DNA of 64,000 nucleotides from Palsa-892 sp035295845 (GCA_035295845.1 DATGIF010000012.1:1-64000); one strand, 5' to 3'. Counted from the first letter of the stretch, positions 42,091 to 51,967 are shown. Numbers and translations are program-made. Notes: generated by a model from the letters alone, not told the origin.

Positions 42091-43938
42091 TTGAAGTCGC
42101 TGAAAATCCTCGCGATCGGCCTTCTCACGCTCGCGGCCTCAAGTGCCGCATTTTCGCAGGCGCAATCGCCGGAATGGCGGCACGGGCTGTCGCTTCTCGG
42201 CACGCCGAAATATCCCGCCGGTTTTACCCGCTTCGATTATGTCAATCCGGATGCGCCGAAGGGCGGGCTCGTGCGGCTTAGCGAGGACGGCACCTTCGAT
42301 TCCTTCAACTTCATCATCCCGCGCGGCACGCCCGCCGCCGGCATCACGCTCATCTACGACACGCTGATGGCGCCTGCCCTCGACGAGGTCGCGACCGAGT
42401 ACGGCCTCTTGGCGGAAGCCGTGCGCTATCCGCCGGATTATTCCTGGGTCTCGTACCGGCTGCGGGCGGACGCGCGCTGGCAGGACGGCAAGCCGGTGAC
42501 GCCCGAGGACGTGGTGTGGACGTTCGAGCAGTTGAAGAAGCTCAATCCCAACCAGGCATTCTACTATCGCCACGTGACGAAGGCCGAGCAGACCGGCGAA
42601 CGCGAGGTGACCTTTACTTTCGACGGGCCTGGCAATCGCGAGCTGCCGCAGATCGTCGGCCAGATCAACGTGCTGCCCAAGCATTGGTGGACCGGCAAGG
42701 ATGCCAACGGCAACCAGCGCGACATCGCGAACGGCACGCTGGAGCCGCCGCTCGGCGACGGCGCCTACAAGATCAAGAACGTGGTGCCGGGGCGCAGCGT
42801 CTCCTATGAACGCGTCAAGGATTACTGGGGCCGCAACCTGCCGGTGAATGTCGGCCGCGATAACTTCGGCGAAATCCGTTACGAATATTATCGCGATGAC
42901 ACGGTCGAATTGGAGGCCTTCAAGGCCGATCAGTACGACTTCCGCACCGAGTCGGTCGCGAAGAACTGGGCGACCGCCTACGACTTCCCCGCGCGCCGCG
43001 AGAACAAAGTCATCCTCGAAGCTTTCCCCGAACGCGCGCGCGGCGTCATGCAGGCTTTCATCTTCAATCTGCGGCGCGACAAGTTCAAAGACCCGCGCGT
43101 GCGGCTCGCCTTCAACTACGCGCTCGACTACGAGGAAATGAACAAGACGCTGTTTTTCGGACAGTATCGCCGTTGCGACAGCTACTTCACGGGCTCGGAG
43201 CTTGCTTCTTCCGGCCTGCCGACGGGCAAAGAACTTGAGATTCTCGAATCCGTCCGCGACAAGATTCCGCCCGAAGTCTTCACCACGCCGTTTCGCAATC
43301 CCGTCGCCGGCAGCGAGGAGGCGCGCCGCAACAACCTGCGCGAGGCAAGCCGGCTTCTGCGCGAGGCGGGCTACGAGATCCGCGACGGCAAGCTCGTCGA
43401 TCCCAAGAACGGCGAGCCGTTCAAGGTCGAGTTCCTGCTCGCGAGTCCCGCGATCGAACGCGTGATCCTGTTCTATAAGCCTGCGCTGGAACGGCTCGGC
43501 ATCGACGTCACCTCGCGCGTCGTCGACAGCTCGCAATACATCAACCGCCTGCGCGCGCGCGATTTCGACATGATCGTTGGCGGCTGGGGCCAGTCGCTGT
43601 CGCCGGGCAACGAGCAGCGCGACTTCTTCGGATCGGAAGCCGCCGACCGCGAAGGCTCGCGCAACTACGGCGGCATCAAGGATGCCGGCGTCGATGCGCT
43701 GATCAATCACGTGATCTTCACCAAGGACCGCGACGAATTGGTTGCCGCCACGAAAGCGCTCGACCGCGTGCTTTTGTGGCACCAATACGTGGTGCCCGGT
43801 TGGACATCGGATAACACACGCACCGCGCGCTGGGATCGTTTCGGGCGTCCGGCGACGCTGCCGCGCTATTCGTTCGGCTTCCCGGAAATCTGGTGGTACG
43901 ACGAGGAACGCGCCGCCAAGGTCGGGGTGAAGCAGTGA
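42091..43938 (+). CDS. yejA: Peptide ABC transporter substrate-binding protein, YejA copy 1
   Basis: A 615-residue periplasmic receptor of the SBP family 5 (YejA subgroup). A Sec signal peptide spans about 1-24 (hydrophobic core, then SSAAFSQAQ). Body motifs include YVNPDAPKGG, TPEDVVWTFEQLK and DPRVRLAFNYALDYEEMN. The start is a TTG at 42091 with GGAG 6 nt before it; another TTG at 42070 is less likely. It overlaps the second receptor gene by 4 bp (GTGA), so both receptors belong to the same operon as yejBEF. Confidence 0.9.
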   Translation: MKSLKILAIGLLTLAASSAAFSQAQSPEWRHGLSLLGTPKYPAGFTRFDYVNPDAPKGGLVRLSEDGTFDSFNFIIPRGTPAAGITLIYDTLMAPALDEVATEYGLLAEAVRYPPDYSWVSYRLRADARWQDGKPVTPEDVVWTFEQLKKLNPNQAFYYRHVTKAEQTGEREVTFTFDGPGNRELPQIVGQINVLPKHWWTGKDANGNQRDIANGTLEPPLGDGAYKIKNVVPGRSVSYERVKDYWGRNLPVNVGRDNFGEIRYEYYRDDTVELEAFKADQYDFRTESVAKNWATAYDFPARRENKVILEAFPERARGVMQAFIFNLRRDKFKDPRVRLAFNYALDYEEMNKTLFFGQYRRCDSYFTGSELASSGLPTGKELEILESVRDKIPPEVFTTPFRNPVAGSEEARRNNLREASRLLREAGYEIRDGKLVDPKNGEPFKVEFLLASPAIERVILFYKPALERLGIDVTSRVVDSSQYINRLRARDFDMIVGGWGQSLSPGNEQRDFFGSEAADREGSRNYGGIKDAGVDALINHVIFTKDRDELVAATKALDRVLLWHQYVVPGWTSDNTRTARWDRFGRPATLPRYSFGFPEIWWYDEERAAKVGVKQ

Positions 43939-45797
43939 GGCGAGGGCGTGGGCTCACGCGGCGCTCGTTGCTCGTTATCGGCGGATCGACGGCGGCGGCC
44001 GCACTTTTGCCGCGCGGCGCTATCGCCGCTGAAGAGAAAGAATCGCACGGCATTTCCGCTTTTGGCGACCTGAAATATCCGGCGAATTTTTCCCGCTTCG
44101 ATTACGTCAATGAGGGCGCACCGAAAGGCGGCGTCTTTTCCCATATCGGCGGCTATCGCGCCTATAACCAATCCTTCCTCACCTTCAATTCATTGAACAG
44201 CTACGTGCTGAAGGGCGACGCCGCGCAAGGCATGGAGCTCACCTTCGCCGCGCTCATGGTGCGCGCGCAGGACGAGCCCGACGCGATGTACGGGCTTGCC
44301 GCGAACGGCGTGCGAATTTCAGCCGACGGCCTGACCTATCGTTTCTTCATGCGGCCGGAGGCGAGATTTCACGACGGCAGCAAACTTACGGCGAACGACG
44401 CGGCTTTCTCGTTCAATACGCTGAAGGAAAAGGGCCATCCCATCATCCGGCAGCTGATGCGCGACGTGGAATCGATCCACGCCGAGGACGAAACAGTCCT
44501 CGCGGTGAAATTCTCGCCGAAGCGCGGGCGGGAAATTCCGCTCTTCGTCGCGGGGCTTCCGGTCTTCTCGCGCGCCTACTACGCGGGCAAGGACTTCGAA
44601 GCTTCGACGCTCGACATCCCGCTCGGTTCCGGACCCTATCGCGTCGGCCGCTTCGAAGCGGGCCGCTTCATCGAATACGAACGGGTGAAGGACTGGTGGG
44701 GCGCCGACCTGCCGGTTTCCCGCGGGCAAAACAATTTCGATACCGTGCGCTACGAATATTACCGCGACCGCGATGTCGCCTTCGAAGGCTTCACCGGCGG
44801 AAACTATCTCTTCCGCGAGGAGTTTACCTCACGCATCTGGGCGACGCGCTATGACTTCCCGTCGATGCGCGACGGGCGCGTGAAGCGCGAGGTGTTGCCG
44901 GATCTCACGCCTTCGGGCGCGCAAGGCTGGTTCATCAACACGCGGCGGGAAAAGTTCAAGGACCCGCGCGTGCGCGAAGCGATCGGGCTCGCCTTCGACT
45001 TCGAATGGACGAATAAAAATTTGATGTACGGCTCCTACGACCGCACGCATTCCTATTTCGAGAATTCCGACATGAAGGCCAAAGGCAAGCCTTCACCGGA
45101 AGAGGTGGCAATCCTGGAGCCCTTCCGCGGCCCCGTGCCCGATGAAGTCTTCGGCGAGCCGTTCACGCCGCCGGTTTCCGACGGCTCCGGACAGGACCGG
45201 ACGCTGTTGCGCCGCGCCGGCGCGCTCCTCAAGGAAGCGGGCTATGAGATCAAGGACAACCGCCTCGTCAACGCCAAGGGCGAGAAGATCGCGATCGAAT
45301 TCCTGCTCGAGGAGCCGGCCTTTCAGGCGCATCATGCGCCCTACATCAAGAACCTCGGCATTCTCGGAATTGCGGCGAGCGTACGGCTCGTGGATGCGGT
45401 GCAGTACAAGGCGCGCGAGGACGAATTCGACTTCGATCTCACCATCCAGCGCTTCGGCTTTTCAGCAACGCCGGGTGAATCGCTCCGCACCTATTTCACT
45501 TCGCTTGCCGCCGCCACCAAGGGCACGCAGAACCTTTCCGGCATTGCCGATCCCGTCGTCGATGCACTCGTCGAAAAGATCGTCGAAGCCAAAAGCCGCC
45601 CGGATTTAACCTTTGCCTGCCGCGCGCTCGACCGCGTGCTGCGCGCGGGCCGCTATTGGGTGCCGCATTGGTACAAGCCGACCCATTGGCTCGCCTATTG
45701 GGACGTGTTTGCGCGGCCGGCGGAGAAGCCCCGTTTTGGCCGCGGTTTTCCCGAAACCTGGTGGCACGACGCCGCCAAGGCGCGGCGCGCCGGATGA
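43935..45797 (+). CDS. yejA: Peptide ABC transporter substrate-binding protein, YejA copy 2
   Basis: A second family 5 receptor, 620 residues, in the same YejA subgroup as the preceding protein (FDYVNEGAPKGG, KFKDPRVREAIGLAFDFEW, FPETWWHD) but clearly diverged. The GTG start overlaps the stop of copy 1. The N-terminus has T8-R9-R10-S11-L12-L13, a twin-arginine motif, before a hydrophobic segment, so this copy may be exported folded by Tat, unlike copy 1. Confidence 0.89.
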   Translation: MRRGRGLTRRSLLVIGGSTAAAALLPRGAIAAEEKESHGISAFGDLKYPANFSRFDYVNEGAPKGGVFSHIGGYRAYNQSFLTFNSLNSYVLKGDAAQGMELTFAALMVRAQDEPDAMYGLAANGVRISADGLTYRFFMRPEARFHDGSKLTANDAAFSFNTLKEKGHPIIRQLMRDVESIHAEDETVLAVKFSPKRGREIPLFVAGLPVFSRAYYAGKDFEASTLDIPLGSGPYRVGRFEAGRFIEYERVKDWWGADLPVSRGQNNFDTVRYEYYRDRDVAFEGFTGGNYLFREEFTSRIWATRYDFPSMRDGRVKREVLPDLTPSGAQGWFINTRREKFKDPRVREAIGLAFDFEWTNKNLMYGSYDRTHSYFENSDMKAKGKPSPEEVAILEPFRGPVPDEVFGEPFTPPVSDGSGQDRTLLRRAGALLKEAGYEIKDNRLVNAKGEKIAIEFLLEEPAFQAHHAPYIKNLGILGIAASVRLVDAVQYKAREDEFDFDLTIQRFGFSATPGESLRTYFTSLAAATKGTQNLSGIADPVVDALVEKIVEAKSRPDLTFACRALDRVLRAGRYWVPHWYKPTHWLAYWDVFARPAEKPRFGRGFPETWWHDAAKARRAG

Positions 45798-45855
45798 ACT
45801 TTTTTTAAGACAGCGAAGGTTGACCGCCGCGGCAAACATCCGCACGGTGTGAACA

Positions 45856-46968
45856 ATGAGCGCCTATATTCTCCGACGGCTCCTGTTGATGATCCCGACC
45901 ATATTCGGGATCCTGCTCGTCTCCTTCGTCATGATCCAGTTCGCGCCGGGCGGCCCCGTCGAGCGGGTGATCGCGCAGCTCACCGGCGAGGACGTATCGG
46001 CGACATCGCGCGTCTCCGGCGGCAGCGCCGACATGCTCCGCCCGGGAGGCGGCGGCTTCGGCGGCGCCGCCGATCCCGTCACGGCGAAATATCGCGGCGC
46101 GCAGGGGCTCGATCCCGAATTCATCAAGCAGCTCGAAAAGCAATTCGGCTTCGACAAGCCGGCCTATGAGCGCTTCTTCCTGATGCTGTGGAATTTCGCC
46201 CGCTTTGATTTCGGCAAAAGCTATTTCCGCGACGCCAATGTGATCGACCTCATCAAGGAGAAGATGCCGGTTTCGATCTCGCTCGGGTTGTGGATGACGT
46301 TGCTCGCCTACCTCATCTCTATTCCACTCGGCATCACCAAGGCCGTGCGCGACGGCTCGCGCTTAGACGTCTGGTCGTCTTCGATCGTGATCGTCGGCTA
46401 TGCGGTGCCGGGGTTTTTGTTCGCGATTCTCCTGATCGTGTTGTTCGCCGGCGGCTCGTTCTACTCGATCTTCCCGTTGCGCGGGCTCACTTCCGACAAT
46501 TTCGCGACACTTCCCTGGTGGGATAAAATTCTCGACTACGCCTGGCACATGACGCTGCCGATCGTATCGATGGCGCTCAGCGCCTTTGCCACGATGACGC
46601 TGCTCACCAAGAATTCGTTCCTCGACGAAATCCGCAAGCAATACGTGATCACCGCGCGCATGAAGGGACTTTCGGAACGCCGCGTGCTCTACGGCCATGT
46701 GTTCCGCAATGCCATGCTGATCATCATCGCGGGTTTCCCCGGCGCCTTCATTCACGCCTTCTTCACCGGCTCGCTCCTGATCGAGACGATCTTTTCGCTC
46801 GACGGCCTCGGCCTTCTCGGATTCGAGAGCGTTCTCAACCGCGATTATCCGGTGGTATTCGCGACGCTCTATATCTTCTCGCTCGTCGGGCTCGTCGTGG
46901 GCCTGATCTCCGATCTCACCTATACCTGGGTCGACCCGCGTATTGATTTCGAGACGCGGGAGGCATGA
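45856..46968 (+). CDS. yejB: Peptide/microcin C ABC transporter permease YejB
   Basis: Inner-membrane permease, 370 residues, with a long N-terminal periplasmic insertion (about 30-105, Gly/Ala-rich) typical of YejB, and six helices. The permease core shows FLDEIRKQYVITARMKGLSERRVLYGHVFRNA (EAA loop) near 255-285. A gap of 58 bp separates it from copy 2 of yejA. It overlaps yejE by 4 bp. Confidence 0.93.
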   Translation: MSAYILRRLLLMIPTIFGILLVSFVMIQFAPGGPVERVIAQLTGEDVSATSRVSGGSADMLRPGGGGFGGAADPVTAKYRGAQGLDPEFIKQLEKQFGFDKPAYERFFLMLWNFARFDFGKSYFRDANVIDLIKEKMPVSISLGLWMTLLAYLISIPLGITKAVRDGSRLDVWSSSIVIVGYAVPGFLFAILLIVLFAGGSFYSIFPLRGLTSDNFATLPWWDKILDYAWHMTLPIVSMALSAFATMTLLTKNSFLDEIRKQYVITARMKGLSERRVLYGHVFRNAMLIIIAGFPGAFIHAFFTGSLLIETIFSLDGLGLLGFESVLNRDYPVVFATLYIFSLVGLVVGLISDLTYTWVDPRIDFETREA

Positions 46969-48149
46969 TGGACGCGGCGACCGAGCAGAAACGCACGGAG
47001 ACGGTCGCGCCTGAGCCAATGGGGATGATCGCGGCGCCGCGCATTGGCGTGCCGGCGCTGTCGCCGATCAACAAGCGCCGCTGGCAGAACTTCAAAAGAA
47101 ACGCGCGCGGCTGGTGGGCGTTCTGGATTTTCATCGTGCTGTTCACGGTGAGCCTCTTCGCCGAGTTCATCGCCAACGACAAGCCGCTGCTCGTTTCCTA
47201 CGACCATCATTGGTACTACCCGATGCTCGGGCGCTATCCGGAGACGACGTTCGGCGGCGACTTCCAGACCGAAGCCGATTATCGCGACCCGTATCTGGCG
47301 AAGCTGATTAAGGACAAGGGCGGCTACATGATCTTTCCGCCCATCCATTACAGTTACGACACGCACAATCTCGATCTGCCGACGCCCGCGCCCTCGCCGC
47401 CGACCTGGATGCTCACCGAAGCCCAGTGCCACGACGTGGCGGTGAAGAAGGGTGTATCCGACTGCGCGGGTCTCGAGAAGAACTGGCTCGGCACCGACGA
47501 TCAGGGCCGCGATGTGGCGGCGCGGCTGATCTACGGCTTTCGCATTTCGGTGCTGTTCGGGCTCGTGCTCACGGTGATTTCGTCGGCGATCGGCGTCGCC
47601 GCCGGCGCAGTGCAGGGCTATTTCGGCGGCTGGACCGATCTTCTGTTCCAGCGCTTCATCGAAATCTGGACGTCGGTGCCATCGCTTTATCTCCTGCTCA
47701 TCATCTCTTCGGTGCTGGTGCCGGGATTCTTCGTGCTCCTGGGCATCCTGCTCCTGTTCTCGTGGGTATCGCTCGTCGGTCTCGTGCGCGCGGAATTCCT
47801 GCGCGCGCGCAACTTTGAATATGTGCTTGCCGCGCGCGCGCTCGGCGTTTCCAACATCGTGCTGATGTTCCGCCACCTGCTGCCGAACGCGATGGTGGCG
47901 ACGCTCACTTATTTGCCCTTCATTCTTTCGAGTTCCGTGATGACGCTCACCGCCCTCGACTTCCTCGGCTTCGGCTTGCCGCCGGGCTCCCCCTCGCTCG
48001 GCGAGTTGCTGTCGCAGGGCAAAGCCAATGTGCAGGCGCCGTGGCTCGGAATCACCGGCTTCTTTGCCGTCGCTATCCTGCTGTCGCTTCTCATCTTCAT
48101 TGGTGAAGCGGTGCGCGACGCCTTCGACCCGCGAAAGACCTTCGCATGA
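46965..48149 (+). CDS. yejE: Peptide/microcin C ABC transporter permease YejE
   Basis: Partner permease of YejB, 394 residues. A cytoplasmic N-terminus of about 45 residues precedes the first helix (NARGWWAFWIFIVLFTVSLFA), then a large periplasmic loop with KNWLGTDDQGRDVAARLIYG (about 165-184), followed by five helices and the EAA loop AARALGVSNIVLMFRHLLPNA. Start overlaps yejB and end overlaps yejF, both by 4 bp. Confidence 0.93.
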   Translation: MMDAATEQKRTETVAPEPMGMIAAPRIGVPALSPINKRRWQNFKRNARGWWAFWIFIVLFTVSLFAEFIANDKPLLVSYDHHWYYPMLGRYPETTFGGDFQTEADYRDPYLAKLIKDKGGYMIFPPIHYSYDTHNLDLPTPAPSPPTWMLTEAQCHDVAVKKGVSDCAGLEKNWLGTDDQGRDVAARLIYGFRISVLFGLVLTVISSAIGVAAGAVQGYFGGWTDLLFQRFIEIWTSVPSLYLLLIISSVLVPGFFVLLGILLLFSWVSLVGLVRAEFLRARNFEYVLAARALGVSNIVLMFRHLLPNAMVATLTYLPFILSSSVMTLTALDFLGFGLPPGSPSLGELLSQGKANVQAPWLGITGFFAVAILLSLLIFIGEAVRDAFDPRKTFA

Positions 48150-49765
48150 ACGACGCATCGCTGCTCACGGTCGAGGACCTTTCCGTCGCCTTCCGGCAAA
48201 GCGGCCGCGAGATGATTGCGGCGAAGCACGTCTCGTTCGACATTAAGAAAGGCGAGACCGTGGCCCTCGTCGGCGAATCCGGCTCCGGCAAGTCGGTGAC
48301 GGCGCTGTCGATCTTGAAGCTCCTGCCCTATCCCGCCGCCTCGCATCCTTCCGGCCGCATCGTGTTCAAGGGCCGCAATCTTCTCGCGCTTTCGGAGCGC
48401 GAGATGCGCGCGGTGCGCGGCGACGACATCACCATGGTGTTCCAGGAACCGATGACCTCGCTCAATCCGCTGCATACGATCGAGCGGCAGATCGCCGAGG
48501 TACTCGAAATCCACAAGGGGCTTTCGGCAGCGGCGGCGCGCGGCCGCATCGTCGAGTTGCTCGCCGAAGTCGGCATTCCCGATCCGCAAGCGAGGCTTGG
48601 CGCCTATCCGCATCAGCTGTCCGGCGGCCAGCGCCAGCGCGTGATGATCGCGCTTGCGCTTGCGAACGAGCCCGATCTTTTCATCGCTGACGAGCCCACC
48701 ACTGCCCTCGACGTCACGGTGCAGGCGCAAATCCTGCGGCTCCTGAAGCGGCTGCAGGCGCGGCACAACATGGCGATGCTGTTCATCACCCACGATCTCG
48801 GCATCGTGAAGAGGATCGCCGAGCGCGTCTGCGTGATGAAGGCGGGCGAGATCGTCGAGCGCGGCAGCGTCGCCGAGCTATTCGCGCGCCCGCAGCATCC
48901 CTACACCAAGGCGCTGATCGCGGCCGAGCCCAAGGGTCGGCCCGCGCCGGCGCAGCCGGATGCGCCGATCGTGATGAAAACGGACAATCTCCGTGTCTGG
49001 TTTCCGATCCGGCGCGGTTTTCTCAGGCGCACGGTCGGCCACATCAAGGCGGTCGACGACGTTTCGATCGCGATCCGGCGCGGCGAGACGCTCGGCGTCG
49101 TCGGCGAATCGGGCTCGGGCAAGACCACGCTCGGGCTCGCGCTGATGCGGCTGATTTCGAGCAACGGGCCGATCGTCTTCCTCGGCAAGCCGATTCAGGG
49201 ATTGAGATTCCGCGCGATGCGCCCGTTCCGGCGCGACATGCAGATCGTCTTCCAGGATCCCTACGGCTCGCTGTCGCCGCGCATGTCGGTCGCCGAGATT
49301 GTCGGCGAGGGCCTGCGCGTGCACCAGCCGCGGCTTTCGGCCGAAGCGCGCGCGGCAAAGGTGATCGCGGCGCTCTCCGATGTCGGCCTCGATCCGGAGA
49401 CACGCAACCGCTACCCGCACGAATTTTCCGGCGGCCAGCGTCAGCGCATCGCCGTCGCACGCGCGATGGTGCTGGAGCCTTCCTTCGTCGTGCTCGACGA
49501 GCCCACGAGCGCGCTCGACATGATGATCCAGGCGCAGATCGTCGACCTTTTGCGCGAGCTGCAGCGGCGGCATGATCTGACCTATATGTTCATCAGCCAC
49601 GACCTCAAGGTGGTGGCGGCGCTCGCGAGCAACGTAATGGTGATGCGCGAGGGAAAAATCGTCGAGCAGGGGCCGGCGGCGGAAATCTTCGCCCGCCCGC
49701 AATCCGATTACACGCGCGCGCTCTTCAAGGCGGCATTCGAGATCGACACTACAGCTGAGCAGTAA
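48146..49765 (+). CDS. yejF: Peptide/microcin C ABC transporter ATP-binding protein YejF (two ABC domains)
   Basis: A single 539-residue protein carrying both ATPase domains. First domain: Walker A GESGSGKSVT (about 41-50), signature LSGGQRQRVMIALALANEP, Walker B LFIADEPTTALDV. Second domain: Walker A GESGSGKTTL (about 322-331), FSGGQRQRIAVARAMVLEP and VVLDEPTSALDM. Fused ATPases are the norm for YejF. It overlaps yejE by 4 bp and its TAA abuts the ATG of the next gene. Confidence 0.94.
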   Translation: MNDASLLTVEDLSVAFRQSGREMIAAKHVSFDIKKGETVALVGESGSGKSVTALSILKLLPYPAASHPSGRIVFKGRNLLALSEREMRAVRGDDITMVFQEPMTSLNPLHTIERQIAEVLEIHKGLSAAAARGRIVELLAEVGIPDPQARLGAYPHQLSGGQRQRVMIALALANEPDLFIADEPTTALDVTVQAQILRLLKRLQARHNMAMLFITHDLGIVKRIAERVCVMKAGEIVERGSVAELFARPQHPYTKALIAAEPKGRPAPAQPDAPIVMKTDNLRVWFPIRRGFLRRTVGHIKAVDDVSIAIRRGETLGVVGESGSGKTTLGLALMRLISSNGPIVFLGKPIQGLRFRAMRPFRRDMQIVFQDPYGSLSPRMSVAEIVGEGLRVHQPRLSAEARAAKVIAALSDVGLDPETRNRYPHEFSGGQRQRIAVARAMVLEPSFVVLDEPTSALDMMIQAQIVDLLRELQRRHDLTYMFISHDLKVVAALASNVMVMREGKIVEQGPAAEIFARPQSDYTRALFKAAFEIDTTAEQ

Positions 49766-50710
49766 ATGCCCACGATCCTGCTCGCGATAGAGGGCTGGGA
49801 GCCCGAAGGCTGGCTCGCGCGCTTCCGCGCCGAGGCCAACGGGCGCGAAGTGCGGCTCGCGCCCGACATCGGTGATCCGGCGGCGATCGATTACGCCTGC
49901 GTGTGGAAACAGCCAGCGGGCCTGCTCGCAACATTTCCCAATCTGCAAGCGGTCTTTTCGCTCGGCGCCGGCGTCGACCATCTGTTGAGCGATCCGAAGC
50001 TCCCTCTGGTGCCGATCGTCCGTATCGTCGACCCGGATCTCACGGGGCGGATGACGGGTTACGTCGTCCTCCACGCGCTCCTGCATCAGCGGAAGATGAA
50101 GTTTTACACGGCGCAACAGCGCGAACGCGTATGGCGCGATCTCTACGAGCGGCCGGCCGAGGACGTACGCGTCGGAATCATGGGGATGGGCGTGCTGGGC
50201 ACCGCCGCCGGAACTGCGCTGCACGCGCTCGGCTTCAAGGTCGCGGGCTGGAGCCGGTCACCGAAACGGATCGCTGGAATCGAAACTTTTGCGGGCGAAG
50301 CGGAGAAGAACGCTTTCCTCGGCCGCAGCGACATTCTCGTCTGCCTGTTGCCGCTCACCGGCGCCACGCGCGGCATCCTGCGCTACGACCTTTGCAAGCG
50401 CCTTGCGCGCGACGCCGCGCTCGGCGGGCCCGTCCTGATCAATGCCGGCCGCGGCGGCCTGCAGGTCGAAGCCGATATCCTGCGCGCGCTCGACGACGGC
50501 ACGCTCGCGGGCGCAAGCCTCGACGTGTTCGAGACCGAGCCGCTGCCAGCGGCAAGCCCGTTGTGGAATCATCCGAAGGTTTACGTCACTCCGCACAATG
50601 CGGCTTCGAGCGACCCGCGGGCGCTGGTGAAAAACGTGATCGCCCAGATCGAGCGCTTCGAGCGCGGATTGCCGCTCGAACACGTCGTGGACCGCACGCT
50701 CGGCTATTAA
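49766..50710 (+). CDS. ghrA: D-2-hydroxyacid dehydrogenase, glyoxylate/hydroxypyruvate reductase A type
   Basis: NAD(P)H-dependent reductase of 314 residues. Rossmann motif GIMGMGVLGTAAG (about 137-149), INAGRGGLQVE with the catalytic arginine, DVFETEPLP with the catalytic glutamate and TPHNAA with the catalytic histidine. In the GhrA branch it reduces glyoxylate or hydroxypyruvate. It begins at the base after the yejF stop codon, so it is probably read with the transporter, although no functional link is obvious. Confidence 0.88.
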   Translation: MPTILLAIEGWEPEGWLARFRAEANGREVRLAPDIGDPAAIDYACVWKQPAGLLATFPNLQAVFSLGAGVDHLLSDPKLPLVPIVRIVDPDLTGRMTGYVVLHALLHQRKMKFYTAQQRERVWRDLYERPAEDVRVGIMGMGVLGTAAGTALHALGFKVAGWSRSPKRIAGIETFAGEAEKNAFLGRSDILVCLLPLTGATRGILRYDLCKRLARDAALGGPVLINAGRGGLQVEADILRALDDGTLAGASLDVFETEPLPAASPLWNHPKVYVTPHNAASSDPRALVKNVIAQIERFERGLPLEHVVDRTLGY

Positions 50711-51561
50711 GTCTTCGCGAGCCGCCGCACCGAGAGCACTTGTGAGCCGCCTTTCGCGATCCGTGCGATCGCTTCCGCGAGCGGCTCCTCCGCGGTTTGC
50801 ATGTGAAAGGCGTTCGCGTGCAGGAGCCGGCCCGCTTCGGCGACAAGGCCGATATGGCCTTTCCAGCAGATGAGATCGCCGCGCTTCAGCGTCTGGAGAT
50901 CGCCGGAAAACGGAATTTCGGCGCCGAGTTTCGCCTGCATGTCGCTGTCGCGCGGGCATTCGATCCCCGCCGCCTGCAAGGCGAGCTGTACGAGACCCGA
51001 ACAATCGATGCCGAGGCTCGTGCGGCCGCCCCAGAGATAGGCCGTGCCGATAAAACGCCGGGCGGTGGCGACAAAATCGGGCGCGACGGCCGCGAGCGGC
51101 GCAAGATGCTGCGCGGGGATAAAGCCGCCTCCGCCGACACCAAAATCCTTTTCCTCGCGCGCAATTCTCACGCGGCTCGCGAAGGGAAGCGCCACGACCG
51201 GAGGCGCCTTGATGTCGGGCGCGGGAAAGACAAAGGTGCGAAGCGCGACAACGCGATGCGTCGCCGCGAATGCACCGGGCGCGAGCGCATTGGCGGGCAA
51301 GTAGCCGACATAGCCGTCGCTTGCGAGCTGCCCCCAGCACCACCCCTCGTCGCTCGTCTCATAGACCGTGACTTCCTCGCCCTGCAGCGCCTCGGAATCG
51401 AGCGGCGCATCGGCCTGCGGCGCGTGGCGCAGCGGCGCGCTCGCATCGACGACATGGTGGACGACGCCTTCGACGAAACGGCCGGCTTCGACGCGGCCGC
51501 GCAGATGCAGGGCGGCGAGATCCGGCCGCGCCGGCGTTATGCGCGGATCGAAGGCGCTCAT
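50707..51561 (-). CDS. NlpC/P60-family cell-wall or peptide hydrolase with SH3 domains
   Basis: A 284-residue cysteine peptidase. Two bacterial SH3-like regions (about 35-95 and 105-155) precede an NlpC/P60 domain with catalytic C187 in IDCSGLVQL, H236 in KGHIGLVAE and a third polar residue near H253. This layout is that of dipeptidyl-peptidase VI-like endopeptidases that cut gamma-D-Glu-diamino acid bonds in murein peptides. No signal peptide is seen, which suits cytoplasmic recycling. It is translationally coupled to the MarR gene (4-bp overlap). Confidence 0.87.
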   Translation of the reverse strand: MSAFDPRITPARPDLAALHLRGRVEAGRFVEGVVHHVVDASAPLRHAPQADAPLDSEALQGEEVTVYETSDEGWCWGQLASDGYVGYLPANALAPGAFAATHRVVALRTFVFPAPDIKAPPVVALPFASRVRIAREEKDFGVGGGGFIPAQHLAPLAAVAPDFVATARRFIGTAYLWGGRTSLGIDCSGLVQLALQAAGIECPRDSDMQAKLGAEIPFSGDLQTLKRGDLICWKGHIGLVAEAGRLLHANAFHMQTAEEPLAEAIARIAKGGSQVLSVRRLAKT

Positions 51562-51905
51562 CGCAAGTCCTTCGCCTTTGCCGCCACGAGATCGCCGAGC
51601 CGCTCGACATAGAGCGAGCCCTTCGGCGTGCGTTGCACGACGACATTCCTGCGGTCGGCGGGGTCGCGGCGCCGGGTCACGAGTTCGAGCCTGCCCATGG
51701 TATCGAGGGCGCGCGTGATCACGGGCTTGGTGACCTTCAGCTTGGCCGCGAGCCCGCGCACGGTGTGCGGCGGGCTTTCGAGATAAACCGTAAGCAACAC
51801 CGCGAGCTGGCGGAGCGAAAGATCGGGCGCCCGGTCGTGCACGAGATCGAAGGTGAAATCATGCAGGAGCTTCTGCGCCTCGCGCGCGCGCAATTCGATA
51901 GGCAA
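51558..51905 (-). CDS. MarR-family transcriptional regulator
   Basis: A 115-residue winged-helix regulator. DLSLRQLAVLLTVYL (about 28-42), TVRGLAAKLKVTKPVITRAL (about 48-67, recognition helix) and RRRDPADRRNVVVQRTPKG (wing, about 78-96) are the family motifs. TTG at 51905 is the likely start, with GGAGG 5 nt before it. It overlaps the hydrolase gene by 4 bp and so may control it; the target operator was not identified. Confidence 0.87.
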   Translation of the reverse strand: MPIELRAREAQKLLHDFTFDLVHDRAPDLSLRQLAVLLTVYLESPPHTVRGLAAKLKVTKPVITRALDTMGRLELVTRRRDPADRRNVVVQRTPKGSLYVERLGDLVAAKAKDLR

Positions 51906-51967
51906 ACGGGCCTCCGAATTCGTTACGGAGGCGTATTGTTCTCCGCCCGCGCAGCCTTCGCAAGCGC

